The position numbers were made by a program, and so were the translations under genes. A stretch of DNA of 64,000 nucleotides from CBFFRJ01 sp051486985. Its GTDB lineage: Bacteria; Pseudomonadota; Gammaproteobacteria; Enterobacterales; Enterobacteriaceae. The stretch lies in contig NZ_JAHVDV010000002.1 of assembly GCF_051486985.1 (NCBI RefSeq), positions 62,001 to 126,000 on the forward strand, written 5' to 3'. Every line of letters starts with the position of its first letter. Position 1 is the first letter of the stretch. This document shows positions 51,623 to 60,446 of this stretch, one piece after another. The notes under the pieces were generated by a model. The model was not told the origin of the DNA and made no database searches. It worked only from the letters and a program-made list of their open reading frames with translations.

Positions 51623-53146
51623 CTATTGCAATGACTCTTTTTTAAGTGTGTCGAGCAGTCTGTCGGCAACGTTGGCAGCCCAGGCGGCAATAGTCAGGCT
51701 GGGTGGCCTGCCAGGGGATTCTGGTAGCGCGGCCGCATCGGCAATGTAGAGGCCCGGGTTGTCAAATACCTCTCCATTGGCACCTATTACGCCGTCCTGG
51801 TTAGAATTACCAAGGGAAGCACCTCCAAGTGGCTGAACGGTGACAGGCTCAGAAGGGGAGTAGATTTTGGTGCCGGTCCTGATTCTGATCTCACTGACTT
51901 CGTTATCTATCTCCTGATAGACGTGGCTGTCCTTTTTGTTATAGAGCACGCTGAATTTGCCACGATTTAATGTCATCACCCCGTTGTTATTGTCTTTGCC
52001 TAGCGCAACGATAAAGGTATTTTTGCGCAACCATCTTTTAAGGAAGGCGGGACAGGGAATGTCATCCAGCCCCTGAATGGCGGCACGTAATACCTGGACG
52101 GATCGGCTGGTGGAATTTGCCACCCGAAAGGGGCCGCTCAGAGGAAGACCGGTCGAGAGGTCGAGAGTGCTATTCTCTCTCCAGAAACCAAAATAGCCGC
52201 CATTAGTACCAAATCCTTTACCCAGGCGCGGCATACCCTGCAAGCCTGCACTGGTGTTACGGCTATGCATTAATAAGCGAACAGTGTTCAGGCAGCCTGC
52301 GGCTAAAATTACATGCCGGGCTCGTACGCATTCATTCGTGGCTTTATGATGATTACGATAGTGAATTTCATAGCGCATGGCGTCAGCTTCACTTGTTTGC
52401 AGCCTGTGAATGACCTTCACTTCGCACATATCACGAACAACCAGACCACTGCGTATGGCCGGCCAGACAACCGAAAAGTCGAGCGTGGTTTTAGCGCCGC
52501 TGGGGGAACCCAGGATGCTATTATTCTTATATTCACACTCCCAACGTGTCACGCCATTCGTATCAACAACTTTTTCAACCGTGCCGGGGTTAGCAGGGAG
52601 CAAGATCCCAATAAAAGGGTTAGCCAGTCCCTGTGTAGATAATGTGCCCTCATAACTTGTCTGACAGATATCATTCGGCACCCGATCATCCTTGTTAGCA
52701 GCTCTTGCATTCAGAAGATCGAGGATTTCAGCATAATAATTATCCATTGCTGTTTTTGATAAGAGCGGATGACGATTAGCCCAGTAATCAGGATCGGAGG
52801 GTTTTGCCAGCATGGCTGCATAGATGTGACTCCCTCCGCCGACGCTGGATGAGCAAATAATATTAATGCCCTTGCCGCTGAATACTTCGATAAAGCCTTT
52901 TTTATTAAGCAGGAGAAATTTCTTTAACCGATGCGAACCGATGGATCGTAAGCCGTGCGTGAAGACTTTTTTTCCCTGAGGTAAAGGCGCAAGATTTTCC
53001 AATCCTGTCGATCTATTAGGGACAGTATCCCGCCAGGGCCCTCTTTCCAGCATTAGTACATCGCGTCCGGCATCCGCGAGGCGTTTTGCAGCTATGGCAC
53101 CGCCAAAACCACTTCCTATAACAACAATTTCTGCCTGATTTTTCAT
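51623..53146 (-). CDS. GMC/cholesterol-oxidase-like FAD oxidoreductase, copy 2 (His to Gln)
   Basis: 507 residues, clearly paralogous to the next gene: VVIGSGFGGAIAAKRLADA, LERGPWRDTVPNRS, SSSVGGGSHIYAA and GLYIADAAALPESPG all align. The catalytic His of the HPMGG motif is Gln438 here (QPLGGASLG). In cholesterol oxidases this His orients the substrate hydroxyl, so copy 2 may be impaired or altered in chemistry while still binding FAD. It is first in the minus-strand pair. No signal peptide. Confidence 0.86.
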   Translation of the reverse strand: MKNQAEIVVIGSGFGGAIAAKRLADAGRDVLMLERGPWRDTVPNRSTGLENLAPLPQGKKVFTHGLRSIGSHRLKKFLLLNKKGFIEVFSGKGINIICSSSVGGGSHIYAAMLAKPSDPDYWANRHPLLSKTAMDNYYAEILDLLNARAANKDDRVPNDICQTSYEGTLSTQGLANPFIGILLPANPGTVEKVVDTNGVTRWECEYKNNSILGSPSGAKTTLDFSVVWPAIRSGLVVRDMCEVKVIHRLQTSEADAMRYEIHYRNHHKATNECVRARHVILAAGCLNTVRLLMHSRNTSAGLQGMPRLGKGFGTNGGYFGFWRENSTLDLSTGLPLSGPFRVANSTSRSVQVLRAAIQGLDDIPCPAFLKRWLRKNTFIVALGKDNNNGVMTLNRGKFSVLYNKKDSHVYQEIDNEVSEIRIRTGTKIYSPSEPVTVQPLGGASLGNSNQDGVIGANGEVFDNPGLYIADAAALPESPGRPPSLTIAAWAANVADRLLDTLKKESLQ

Positions 53147-53657
53147 TAAAACACCTGAGTTATGTATAAATATTTTCCTGAGGTAATGATTAAAATCTGG
53201 GACTGCATATAAATATCTAACTACGTTAATTTGGTCATTATTGTTAACGTTTAGGTTGTATCTTGTTACGGAATCATTGTCTGGAGTAAATAAAATGACG
53301 ACAAGCTAGATAATGTATCAGCTATAAAAAGATTATCTTTCCAGTCAGTAACGCTTCGAATTTAAAAGCATTTTTAGGTAGAAAGCTATTCAGCCGAAGA
53401 AAACTCATAGCTAATATGAATTTAATTCAAAAAATAGCTCCTTTTATCTCGAATTTTTAAGGGGGGAACGTAATCGAATTAAGGTGTGTAATCTGGAAAG
53501 AGCACTATGTGTAAATAGTTCACAGTATCCAGAGGAGCATAAGATGAAAAGACTCAGTAGTTAAGATGCTAATTTATTTTATCAACGCGGGGGGGAGGGC
53601 GACACTGGCGTGTCGCCATTTTTAGTAGCAGGGGTTTAGATGATTGACAGGAAGAAA
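53147..53657 (+). other. AT-rich 510-bp gap with mini-ORFs and a terminator
   Basis: No gene of normal size. The plus strand has two tiny frames with good ribosome binding sites: MTTS after GGAG near 53295, and MKRLSS at 53544-53564 after AGGAG. A plus-strand terminator follows at 53598-53623. This suggests a short plus-strand transcript, perhaps a leader remnant or small RNA. The left part should also hold the promoter of the GMC pair. Confidence 0.4.
53598..53623 (+). terminator. Plus-strand terminator in the gap
   Basis: Perfect stem GGCGACAC-TGGC-GTGTCGCC followed by ATTTTT. The minus side is followed by C-rich sequence, so it works only for plus-strand transcripts, although both flanking genes are on the minus strand. 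Confidence 0.7.
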
Positions 53658-54962
53658 TTAAAGGCGTCTTGTTGCAAAGAAGAGTGAAAAAAGTCCACCG
53701 ATCATTACAATGCTAATTAAAAAATACATAACAGCGTAAAAATTATGGGTTAAACTCAATATAAATCCAATCAAAACTGGAGATAAGGCACCAAAGCCAA
53801 CCGCCATTCCATTCAATGCTCCCGCAGCGGAAGAGATCGCTTCGGAAGGCACCATTCCCTGTAACAGAGTGAATACACAAGGAAGCTGCATAGATGATGC
53901 GCCTATGCCAAATGATATCAATATTGCTGCTATATAATTATTAGAAATATTTACGCCAGCAAGAATGCCTGCAACGCATAGCAGAGCAGAGATAAGCATA
54001 ATCATGCCTTTCTTCCCGGTTCGATCAACCGCAATTCCGGAGATAACCTTAAATAACAAACCAAATATAAAAGGCAATGAAGACATCCAACCGACATTAG
54101 ACCATGAAAAACCGCGTTCGGTATTAAGATAAGTTGGCAGCCAGGTGACAATACCCCATGATAACATTGAATTTGAGGAAAAAATCACCAAAAGCATCCA
54201 GAAGTTTGCATTACAAAGATAAATTTTAGATCGCGAAATGATTGACGGTTTTTCATTCTCACTACTGGTTAGGTCGCCAGTTGTTATGCTTTCTTCAATT
54301 ATCTCAAGTTCATATTTGTTAATATATTTATTCTCACGTGGCGTATTTGTTGTGAAAAAATATATAAATGCCAGAGGGATAAGGCTCAATACGAACGAGA
54401 AGTAAAAGGTATGTCTCCATGAATATTCAGCTATTATCCAGGTAAAAACAGGCATAGCGACAGCAGGGGATAGGGACTGCCCTAAAATCCATGCGGTATT
54501 TGCTCTTCCTCTTTCACGCGCAGGAAACCAGTTTTTAATAAATGTGTTTTGCATAGGATAATAAAGCCCTTCACCTACGCCTAATAACATACGCGTTGCT
54601 AATAAAAATCCAAAAATGCTTGATATGCCTCCTAAAAGAAGAGATAAGCTTATGACAATATAAGCTATAATCATAGCCTTTCGTGGGCCAATAAGGTCAC
54701 CTAAAGGGCTCAGGATAACATTTGAAATACCATAAGTGATTAAAAATAAACTCATCAGTAGTCCAATATAAATTGGCTTGCCGATTAAATCCATTTCGTT
54801 CAAAAATTGAGGGTTTGCAGCGATAATAGAAATATTTACCCGATCTAAGTATATGACGGATAGGCTGATAAATAAAATTGCGAGCACATAAAATCTTTGT
54901 CTGGTCGGTTTTGGTGTTATTGTGGTATTTTGCATTGCCTGAAGAAGGTTATTACTTTTCAT
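53658..54962 (-). CDS. MFS transporter of the anion:cation symporter (ACS) family
   Basis: 434 residues, twelve helices. ACS-type features: helix 1 with FISLSVIYLDRVNISI (Asp-Arg-x-Asn), SPLGDLIGPRKAMI after helix 2, and RMLLGVGEGLYYPMQNTFIKNWF split around helix 4. Members such as GudP and ExuT carry organic acids, uronates or related anions. It is 101 bp downstream of the M20 amidohydrolase gene on the same strand, so the pair probably takes up and hydrolyses an N-acyl or amide compound. Distinctly AT-rich. Confidence 0.88.
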   Translation of the reverse strand: MKSNNLLQAMQNTTITPKPTRQRFYVLAILFISLSVIYLDRVNISIIAANPQFLNEMDLIGKPIYIGLLMSLFLITYGISNVILSPLGDLIGPRKAMIIAYIVISLSLLLGGISSIFGFLLATRMLLGVGEGLYYPMQNTFIKNWFPARERGRANTAWILGQSLSPAVAMPVFTWIIAEYSWRHTFYFSFVLSLIPLAFIYFFTTNTPRENKYINKYELEIIEESITTGDLTSSENEKPSIISRSKIYLCNANFWMLLVIFSSNSMLSWGIVTWLPTYLNTERGFSWSNVGWMSSLPFIFGLLFKVISGIAVDRTGKKGMIMLISALLCVAGILAGVNISNNYIAAILISFGIGASSMQLPCVFTLLQGMVPSEAISSAAGALNGMAVGFGALSPVLIGFILSLTHNFYAVMYFLISIVMIGGLFSLFFATRRL

Positions 54963-55063
54963 ATTGTATTCCTTAACATCCGGTAGGGCGGTAAACGATT
55001 TCTATTCAAATGATTGAAAAGGAGATTACCATTCCAATGTTAATTACACGTAACAACAGTCAA

Positions 55064-56263
55064 TTATCTTTTTGCTTCTGTAATAAACCATTCTCGAGCA
55101 AGCTTTTCCCAAAAAAAAGCACCTAACGCTATATTTTTATCATTAAAATCATAGGAGGTACTATGAAGATCTCCATGTGAAAACTCATCGTTGCCATTTC
55201 CGATCCATCCATACGCGCCTGGTACTTCTTGTAGCATGAACCCAAAATCTTCGGCGGTCATGGCAGGTGTGACATTAGAGAAGGCATTACTCTCCCCAAC
55301 GACTTCGGCCATAATACTTGCCATAAACTTCGCTTCTTTAGAATGATTTGTGGTGTTCGGGTAGCCTTGATGATTTATTATCACCTCGGCGTGTGCATCA
55401 TGTGCTTCAGCTATATAAGAGGCTATACGTTGTATACCATTTAAAATTAAGGATTGAGCTTCGTCTGTCAGAGTTCTGCATGTTCCTGAAATTCTGGCTT
55501 CTGTGGGGATAATATTAGGCGAGCTTCCTGCTTGTATTTTACCTATTGTCAGCACTGCCGCATCCAGTGGGTTGATGCGACGCGAAACTAAACTTTGCAG
55601 CTGTGTCACAATGGAGCAAGCTATCGGAACAGGATCAATGGTCGAATGTGGAAGTGCGGCGTGCCCACCTTTGCCTTGGATAAGGATTTCAAAGGTTATT
55701 CCTGATGCCATTATTGGGCCGGTTTTTGTTCCCATCTGCCCCTGCGGGAGATTTGGCCAGTTATGTAGTGCGAAAACTGCCTGACAAGGAAACTTTTTAA
55801 AAAGCCCCTCATTCATCATAACACGAGCACCAGCCCCGCCTTCTTCGCCTGGCTGGAAAATAAAATGAACAGTGCCATCAAAATTACGATCAGCAGACAA
55901 AAGCTCCACCGCACCAAGCAACATTGCGGTATGACCGTCATGCCCACAAGCATGCATACATCCTTTATTTTTACTTACATAATCGAAATCATTAACCTCT
56001 TCCATAGGAAGAGCGTCTATATCTGCTCTAATTCCAAGCGCAGGGCCTGGGTTATCAGCACTATGATTCAAACCATATACGCTGGCAACAATACCGGTGG
56101 TCGCCAGACCTCTCATAAAGGGGATACCTAAAGCAGTAAGAAACTCTGCAATTTTATCCGAAGTACGATATTCCTTAAATTTTAATTCAGGATACATATG
56201 TAAATCATGTCTCAGTAATGTGAGTCGTTTCACATTCAGTGCTTTTTCATATTTATCGTGCAT
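55064..56263 (-). CDS. M20-family amidohydrolase (hippurate hydrolase-like)
   Basis: 399 residues. Peptidase M20D motifs: RHDLHMYPELKFKEY, GIRADIDALPMEE, the metal site MHACGHDGHTAML (Cys106, His108, His111), PGEEGGAGA with catalytic Glu, and a late metal ligand in MTAEDFGFML. Relatives cleave N-acyl amino acids, indole-acetyl conjugates or hippurate in the cytosol. Upstream gene of the amidohydrolase-MFS pair, divergent from the LysR regulator at 56494 that likely controls both. AT-rich. Confidence 0.9.
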   Translation of the reverse strand: MHDKYEKALNVKRLTLLRHDLHMYPELKFKEYRTSDKIAEFLTALGIPFMRGLATTGIVASVYGLNHSADNPGPALGIRADIDALPMEEVNDFDYVSKNKGCMHACGHDGHTAMLLGAVELLSADRNFDGTVHFIFQPGEEGGAGARVMMNEGLFKKFPCQAVFALHNWPNLPQGQMGTKTGPIMASGITFEILIQGKGGHAALPHSTIDPVPIACSIVTQLQSLVSRRINPLDAAVLTIGKIQAGSSPNIIPTEARISGTCRTLTDEAQSLILNGIQRIASYIAEAHDAHAEVIINHQGYPNTTNHSKEAKFMASIMAEVVGESNAFSNVTPAMTAEDFGFMLQEVPGAYGWIGNGNDEFSHGDLHSTSYDFNDKNIALGAFFWEKLAREWFITEAKR

Positions 56264-56493
56264 ATATTCATTCTCAACGTTAATAGGGCTGGAAGTAATT
56301 TTTATCAGGTAAAGCCTTTCTGCTATTTTTGTAGACCTGGCTCACATAAAATGTTCAGTCAGCAGATTGTTTTATTAACATGGCCGTGTCTGGCCCTGTC
56401 AGGCTTGAACCTGCTCAAGAGGAATGATAAATACTGTGGGGTATACCGTAAAATACCTTTTAAACATCTCACCCATGCCATTGAGGTATATCC

Positions 56494-57369
56494 ATGGATT
56501 TGCGTCAATTTCGATACTTCACAGCGGTGGCTAAACTCGGAAGTATTAGTCAGGCAGCACTGGAACTGCACATCGCTCAACCCGCGCTAACCCGGCAGAT
56601 TCAAAAGCTCGAAGAGGATTTGGGAGTATTGTTGCTGGAAAGAACGGGACGAGGCGTGAAGCTTACTGATGCGGGTGTTCAGTTTTTAATGGATGCAGAA
56701 AAATTACTGGATGATGCTGCTAATGCCAGGGAACGAGCGATACGGGCATCACGAGGAGAATTTGGAAATATATCTCTTGCACTTCCTGTTATACAAAATG
56801 CAGCGCCATGCATAACAACGCTGTTAAAGGAATTCAAAAAAGAAGTGCCGCAAGTTGGTATAACCCTTCATCATCTTATATCAGAAACACAACTGTCGCG
56901 GATCGCAGAAGGGCAACTGGATGCAGGTTTTTTATTATTTAGGCCTCAAAATGATCCATTGTTTGAGGGTATTCCTGTTTATAAAGAAAAAATGTTATTA
57001 GCCTATCCAGCTGACTGGAAATGGCCAGATAATAAAGAGCCTCAATATTTGAGGGACTTACAAGGTTTGGACTTTATCTGGATCCCGAGAACGGCTGCAC
57101 CGGCCTGGCATGACAGGCTAATTCACTGTTTTTATGAATCAGGTTTTATACCACGTTCGGTTATGCAAGGTGTGGATGCAGTGTCGATGTTAACTTTAGT
57201 ATCAGCCGGAATGGGGTGCACCATTGTGGCGGAAGGGACTCGTTTCCTGGCGCCACCCAATGTCACATTTGCAACGTTACATGATTTAAATCTGGAACAG
57301 GAGTGGGAATTGGTATGGCGAAAAAACCGATGTTCTGAGGTATTAAAGAGGCTGATTAAACTGATTTGA
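56494..57369 (+). CDS. LysR-family regulator of the amidohydrolase/MFS pair
   Basis: 291 residues. Helix-turn-helix MDLRQFRYFTAVAKLGSISQ, AALELHIAQPALTRQIQKLEE; effector domain with a CatR/CbnR-like aromatic-degradation flavour (LDAGFLLFRPQND; VSAGMGCTIVAEGTRFL). Slightly shorter than usual at the C-terminus. It diverges from the M20 gene over a 230-bp gap. AT-rich like its targets, so the three probably arrived together. Confidence 0.87.
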   Translation: MDLRQFRYFTAVAKLGSISQAALELHIAQPALTRQIQKLEEDLGVLLLERTGRGVKLTDAGVQFLMDAEKLLDDAANARERAIRASRGEFGNISLALPVIQNAAPCITTLLKEFKKEVPQVGITLHHLISETQLSRIAEGQLDAGFLLFRPQNDPLFEGIPVYKEKMLLAYPADWKWPDNKEPQYLRDLQGLDFIWIPRTAAPAWHDRLIHCFYESGFIPRSVMQGVDAVSMLTLVSAGMGCTIVAEGTRFLAPPNVTFATLHDLNLEQEWELVWRKNRCSEVLKRLIKLI

Positions 57370-57889
57370 AAAAACAGGATGCTGCATATTAATCAGAAAT
57401 CGAGCAAGCAGGCTGTTATGGTTTGTTATTAGTGGAGCAGGATGGGTGACCCGACACTTATTCAATCATAATCATCCTTAATGCCACTGATAAAATCATT
57501 CGGATAAAAAGACATCAAAAGCCGGCCTGCGGCTTAGCACTAACGACTCCAGGCGATTTTACTGGCACCGTTGAGCATCAGTAGTTTAAGCAGAGTGGAT
57601 CAAAAGATCTGGCGAGATTGGCCATATAAATTATGTGGTAGTGGCATTGAACTGTCAGAATACATAGAGGAAAAATGAAGATTTGTATGCTATCCGCATT
57701 TCCAGCATCATTATTATCAGGGATGCCGATAGAATTATGGCAAGGTATCACCGGGGAAGTTATTTTCTTTCTTATTAAAAATAGTACCCTGATTAAGTAC
57801 ATTCATGAGCTTGCAAAGCAGATTTTTACGAAATAACGCGGCTCTTGAAGAATGAATTTTCAATTTACCCTGTTTTGGAAGTTAAATAC
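57370..57889. other. Gap of about 520 bp left of the integrase remnant
   Basis: No convincing gene; a 74-codon minus frame at 57578-57802 has no ribosome binding site. A small hairpin AAGCCG / CGGCTT lies at 57519-57535 without a T run and may help end the LysR transcript. Sequence is AT-rich and looks decayed. Confidence 0.4.
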
Positions 57890-58200
57890 TCATAGGCCTT
57901 AATCATTTCAGATAATCCTCATATCAATGCATCATCGCTTTCTCTTTTCCACATACTACGCAGGGTTATACCTGCCGCGAAATGCATCTTTGTCCACATG
58001 CGCAAGCTGAGTCTCAGTCCACGCAGTACTGAATCTTTCATTATGTAATGATTGTGCTCATACCGTGACGAAAACCACGGCCGGTCACTTTCTTGTCGTA
58101 ACCCACTTTTTCAGGGTCTGAACCACGTTGATAGGGCAGACATCGGTTGACGCCGCATAGCCTGAGTAGAACGTTTGTTCTTGATAAGGAGAGGGATTAT
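57890..58200 (-). pseudogene. Truncated, broken tyrosine integrase beside argW
   Basis: Minus-strand fragments match the C-terminal catalytic part of P4/CPS-53-type integrases. VTGRGFRHGMST (58091-58053) corresponds to the family block VTGHGFRHTMST, with the box His changed to Arg. QLAHVDKDAFRGRYNPA (about 58012-57962) corresponds to QLAHVDKNxxRGTYNHAQY. Stop codons follow both pieces, and the N-terminal two thirds are missing, since only ~140 bp remain before the tRNA. This is the expected location of an island integrase at a tRNA 3' end. Confidence 0.8.
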
Positions 58201-58231
58201 TGAAATAGGTAGATGTCAGGAGAGGCGTATA

Positions 58232-58306
58232 TGGTGTCCCCTGCAGGAATCGAACCTGCAACTAGCCCTTAGGAGGGGCTCGTTATATCCATTTAACTAA
58301 GGGGAC
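58232..58306 (-). tRNA. argW: tRNA-Arg (anticodon CCT)
   Basis: 75 bases with CCA encoded. The acceptor stem GTCCCCT pairs with AGGGGAC, with discriminator A. The D-arm is TAGTTAAATGGATATAAC, the anticodon loop CTCCTAA carries CCT, and the T-arm GCAGGTTCGATTCCTGC is perfect. Same place as E. coli argW next to yfdC, a known prophage insertion site. Its 3' end faces the island. Confidence 0.97.
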
Positions 58307-58374
58307 AAGGCGGCAGGAGTATAACGTCATTCTGGCTGCGCGTTAAGCTCACCTGCGCCTGAATGGTTAAAGTG

Positions 58375-59322
58375 TCACCGTTTCGCCTCTTTTTCTGCAA
58401 ATTCCTGGGGGGAGCGCTGCGCTTTTGCGTTAGCTTTGGCTTCCGCTTTGCGGGCGTTAATCATGTCATTGCGGATCTGCGCATGGCTCAGAAGGGCAAA
58501 GATAAAAGTACCGCCGCAAATGTTGCCCGCAAGGGTGGGAAGGGCGAAGGGCCAGAAAAATTCGCTCCAGTGAATCGTGCCGTTAAAGATTAAATAAAAG
58601 ATCTCGACGGCACCGACCACAATATGGGTGGTATCGGCGAGGGCAATAAGCCAGGTCATCAGAATAATCACCACGATTTTTGCCGAACCGGCGGAGGGGA
58701 ACATCCAGACCATGGTGGCGATTATCCAGCCGGAGATAATGGCATTGGCAAACATCTCTGCCGGGCTGTTTTTCATGACGTCCATACCAATTTTGACCAA
58801 GGCATCCCGGGTCTGTTCGTCAAAAATGGGCATATACTCGAATGCCCATGCCGCAATAGCTGTACCCACCAGATTACCCAGCAGAACCACGCTCCACAGA
58901 CGCATCATCAGGCCAAAATTACCCCAGGAGGGCGTTTGCATGACGGGCAGAACGGCGGTAACGGTATTCTCGGTAAAGAGCTGCTGCCGGGCCATAATGA
59001 CGATAATAAACCCGAAGGTATAGCCCAGGTTTTCCAGTAAGAAAGCCCCCGGAATGCCGTCTAACTGGACGTGAAAAATGCCCTTGGCCAGCAACGACGC
59101 CCCCATTGAGAGTCCGGCGGCAATCGCAGACCAGAATAGCGCCATCGCATCACGCTCAAGCTCCTTTTCACCATCCTGACGAATATGCTCATGAATGGCC
59201 ATTGCGCGCGAGGGAAGTCTGTCCTCATCAACCTCTATCTCCTCGCCACGCTGTTTTTCATCGCTCTCCACCTTAATGTCTTCGGTTTGTTTGTCGATTT
59301 TTTCTTCCGCGACTTCGCCCAT
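58375..59322 (-). CDS. yfdC: Formate/nitrite transporter-family protein YfdC
   Basis: 315 residues (E. coli YfdC is about 310). A charged N-terminal cytosolic tail (about 1-65, EKIDKQTEDIKVESDEKQ) is followed by six membrane helices of the FocA/FNT fold (LSMGASLLAKGIF, GFIIVIMARQQLFTENTV, ANAIISGWIIATMVW, LIALADTTHIVVG). The C-terminus is basic. The transported ion is not established. GGAG precedes the ATG. Core gene, same neighbours as in E. coli. Confidence 0.95.
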   Translation of the reverse strand: MGEVAEEKIDKQTEDIKVESDEKQRGEEIEVDEDRLPSRAMAIHEHIRQDGEKELERDAMALFWSAIAAGLSMGASLLAKGIFHVQLDGIPGAFLLENLGYTFGFIIVIMARQQLFTENTVTAVLPVMQTPSWGNFGLMMRLWSVVLLGNLVGTAIAAWAFEYMPIFDEQTRDALVKIGMDVMKNSPAEMFANAIISGWIIATMVWMFPSAGSAKIVVIILMTWLIALADTTHIVVGAVEIFYLIFNGTIHWSEFFWPFALPTLAGNICGGTFIFALLSHAQIRNDMINARKAEAKANAKAQRSPQEFAEKEAKR

Positions 59323-59630
59323 AATAACTCCACCAGAAATACTCTTATTCTTTAAGCGTAGCGGCTTTTAGGCGCTCGTCGGGGCAGCTCATTCTTAATT
59401 TATGTTTAACGGCAAGGATGGCGATAACTCAGCCGTAAATTTTATATAGCATGGTGGGGAAACGCCGCGGCAAACTGCGACTATGCTCAATGGTGGGATG
59501 CCCGTTTCGTAGACATCACAAGGTGTACTGATACAATGCGTTACATGTTAATGACGCAAACCGCATTGCGTTGCGTTTGCGTGCACATGGATGGCGTTTC
59601 GCCAATGCCATTTTCTCCAGGGAGACCTCT

Positions 59631-60383
59631 ATGAAATTTCGCCTGTCAGCGCTCGCGCTGGCCTCAACCGTGCTGGCTGGCTGTGCCAGTTCTGGGGATC
59701 AGCAGGGACGTTCAGACCCACTTGAAGGGTTCAACCGTACCATGTACAGCTTCAACTTCAACGTGCTGGATCCCTATGTTCTGCGCCCCGTTGCGGTTGC
59801 CTGGCGTGATTATGTGCCACAACCGGCAAGAAACGGGCTGAGCAATTTCACCAGCAACCTTGAAGAACCCGCCATCATGGTTAACTACTTCCTGCAGGGC
59901 GATCCCTACCAGGGCATGGTGCACTTTACGCGCTTCTTCCTGAACACCCTGCTGGGGATGGGCGGCCTGATGGATGTCGCCGGGTTATCGAACCCGAAAC
60001 TGCAACGGGTTGAACCGCACCGCTTTGGTAGCACACTCGGTCATTATGGCGTGGGTTATGGCCCTTACGTGCAGTTGCCGTTCTATGGCAGTTTCACGCT
60101 ACGTGAAGACGGCGGCGATATGGCCGATACGCTCTATCCGGTGCTCTCCTGGCTCACATGGCCGTTGTCAGTCGGCAAATGGACAGTGCAGGGGATCGAG
60201 TCACGTGCGCAACTGCTGGACTCTGATGGCCTGCTGCGTCAGTCTTCCGATCCTTACATTCTGGTGCGTGAAGCCTACTTCCAGCGCCACGACTTTATCG
60301 CCAACGGTGGTAAGCTTAAGCCGGATGAAAATCCAAATGCGAAAGCCATTGAGGGCGATTTGAAAGATATCGACTCTGAATAA
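59631..60383 (+). CDS. mlaA: Outer-membrane lipoprotein MlaA (VacJ)
   Basis: 250 residues from ATG 59631 (GGGAGACC just upstream; the open frame extends 20 codons further). Lipoprotein signal with lipobox L-A-G-C18. The MlaA pattern DPLEGFNRTMYSFNFNVLDPY, then YGVGYGPYVQLPFYG, is conserved. MlaA removes phospholipids from the outer leaflet of the outer membrane and passes them to MlaC. Length and order match E. coli VacJ. Ends at a bidirectional terminator shared with fadL. Confidence 0.97.
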   Translation: MKFRLSALALASTVLAGCASSGDQQGRSDPLEGFNRTMYSFNFNVLDPYVLRPVAVAWRDYVPQPARNGLSNFTSNLEEPAIMVNYFLQGDPYQGMVHFTRFFLNTLLGMGGLMDVAGLSNPKLQRVEPHRFGSTLGHYGVGYGPYVQLPFYGSFTLREDGGDMADTLYPVLSWLTWPLSVGKWTVQGIESRAQLLDSDGLLRQSSDPYILVREAYFQRHDFIANGGKLKPDENPNAKAIEGDLKDIDSE

Positions 60384-60400
60384 CGTCTTTCGGAGCAACA

Positions 60401-60431
60401 AAAAAGGTGAGCACCAGGGCTCACCTTTTTT
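60401..60431. terminator. Bidirectional terminator between mlaA and fadL
   Basis: AAAAAGGTGAGC-ACCAGG-GCTCACCTTTTTT, a 7-bp GC-rich stem with A and T flanks, between convergent genes. Confidence 0.92.
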
Positions 60432-60446
60432 TATGCCTGCAAGAAA

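Noticed and set aside
57578..57802. 74-codon minus-strand frame
   Set aside because: Lies in decayed AT-rich DNA without a start signal.
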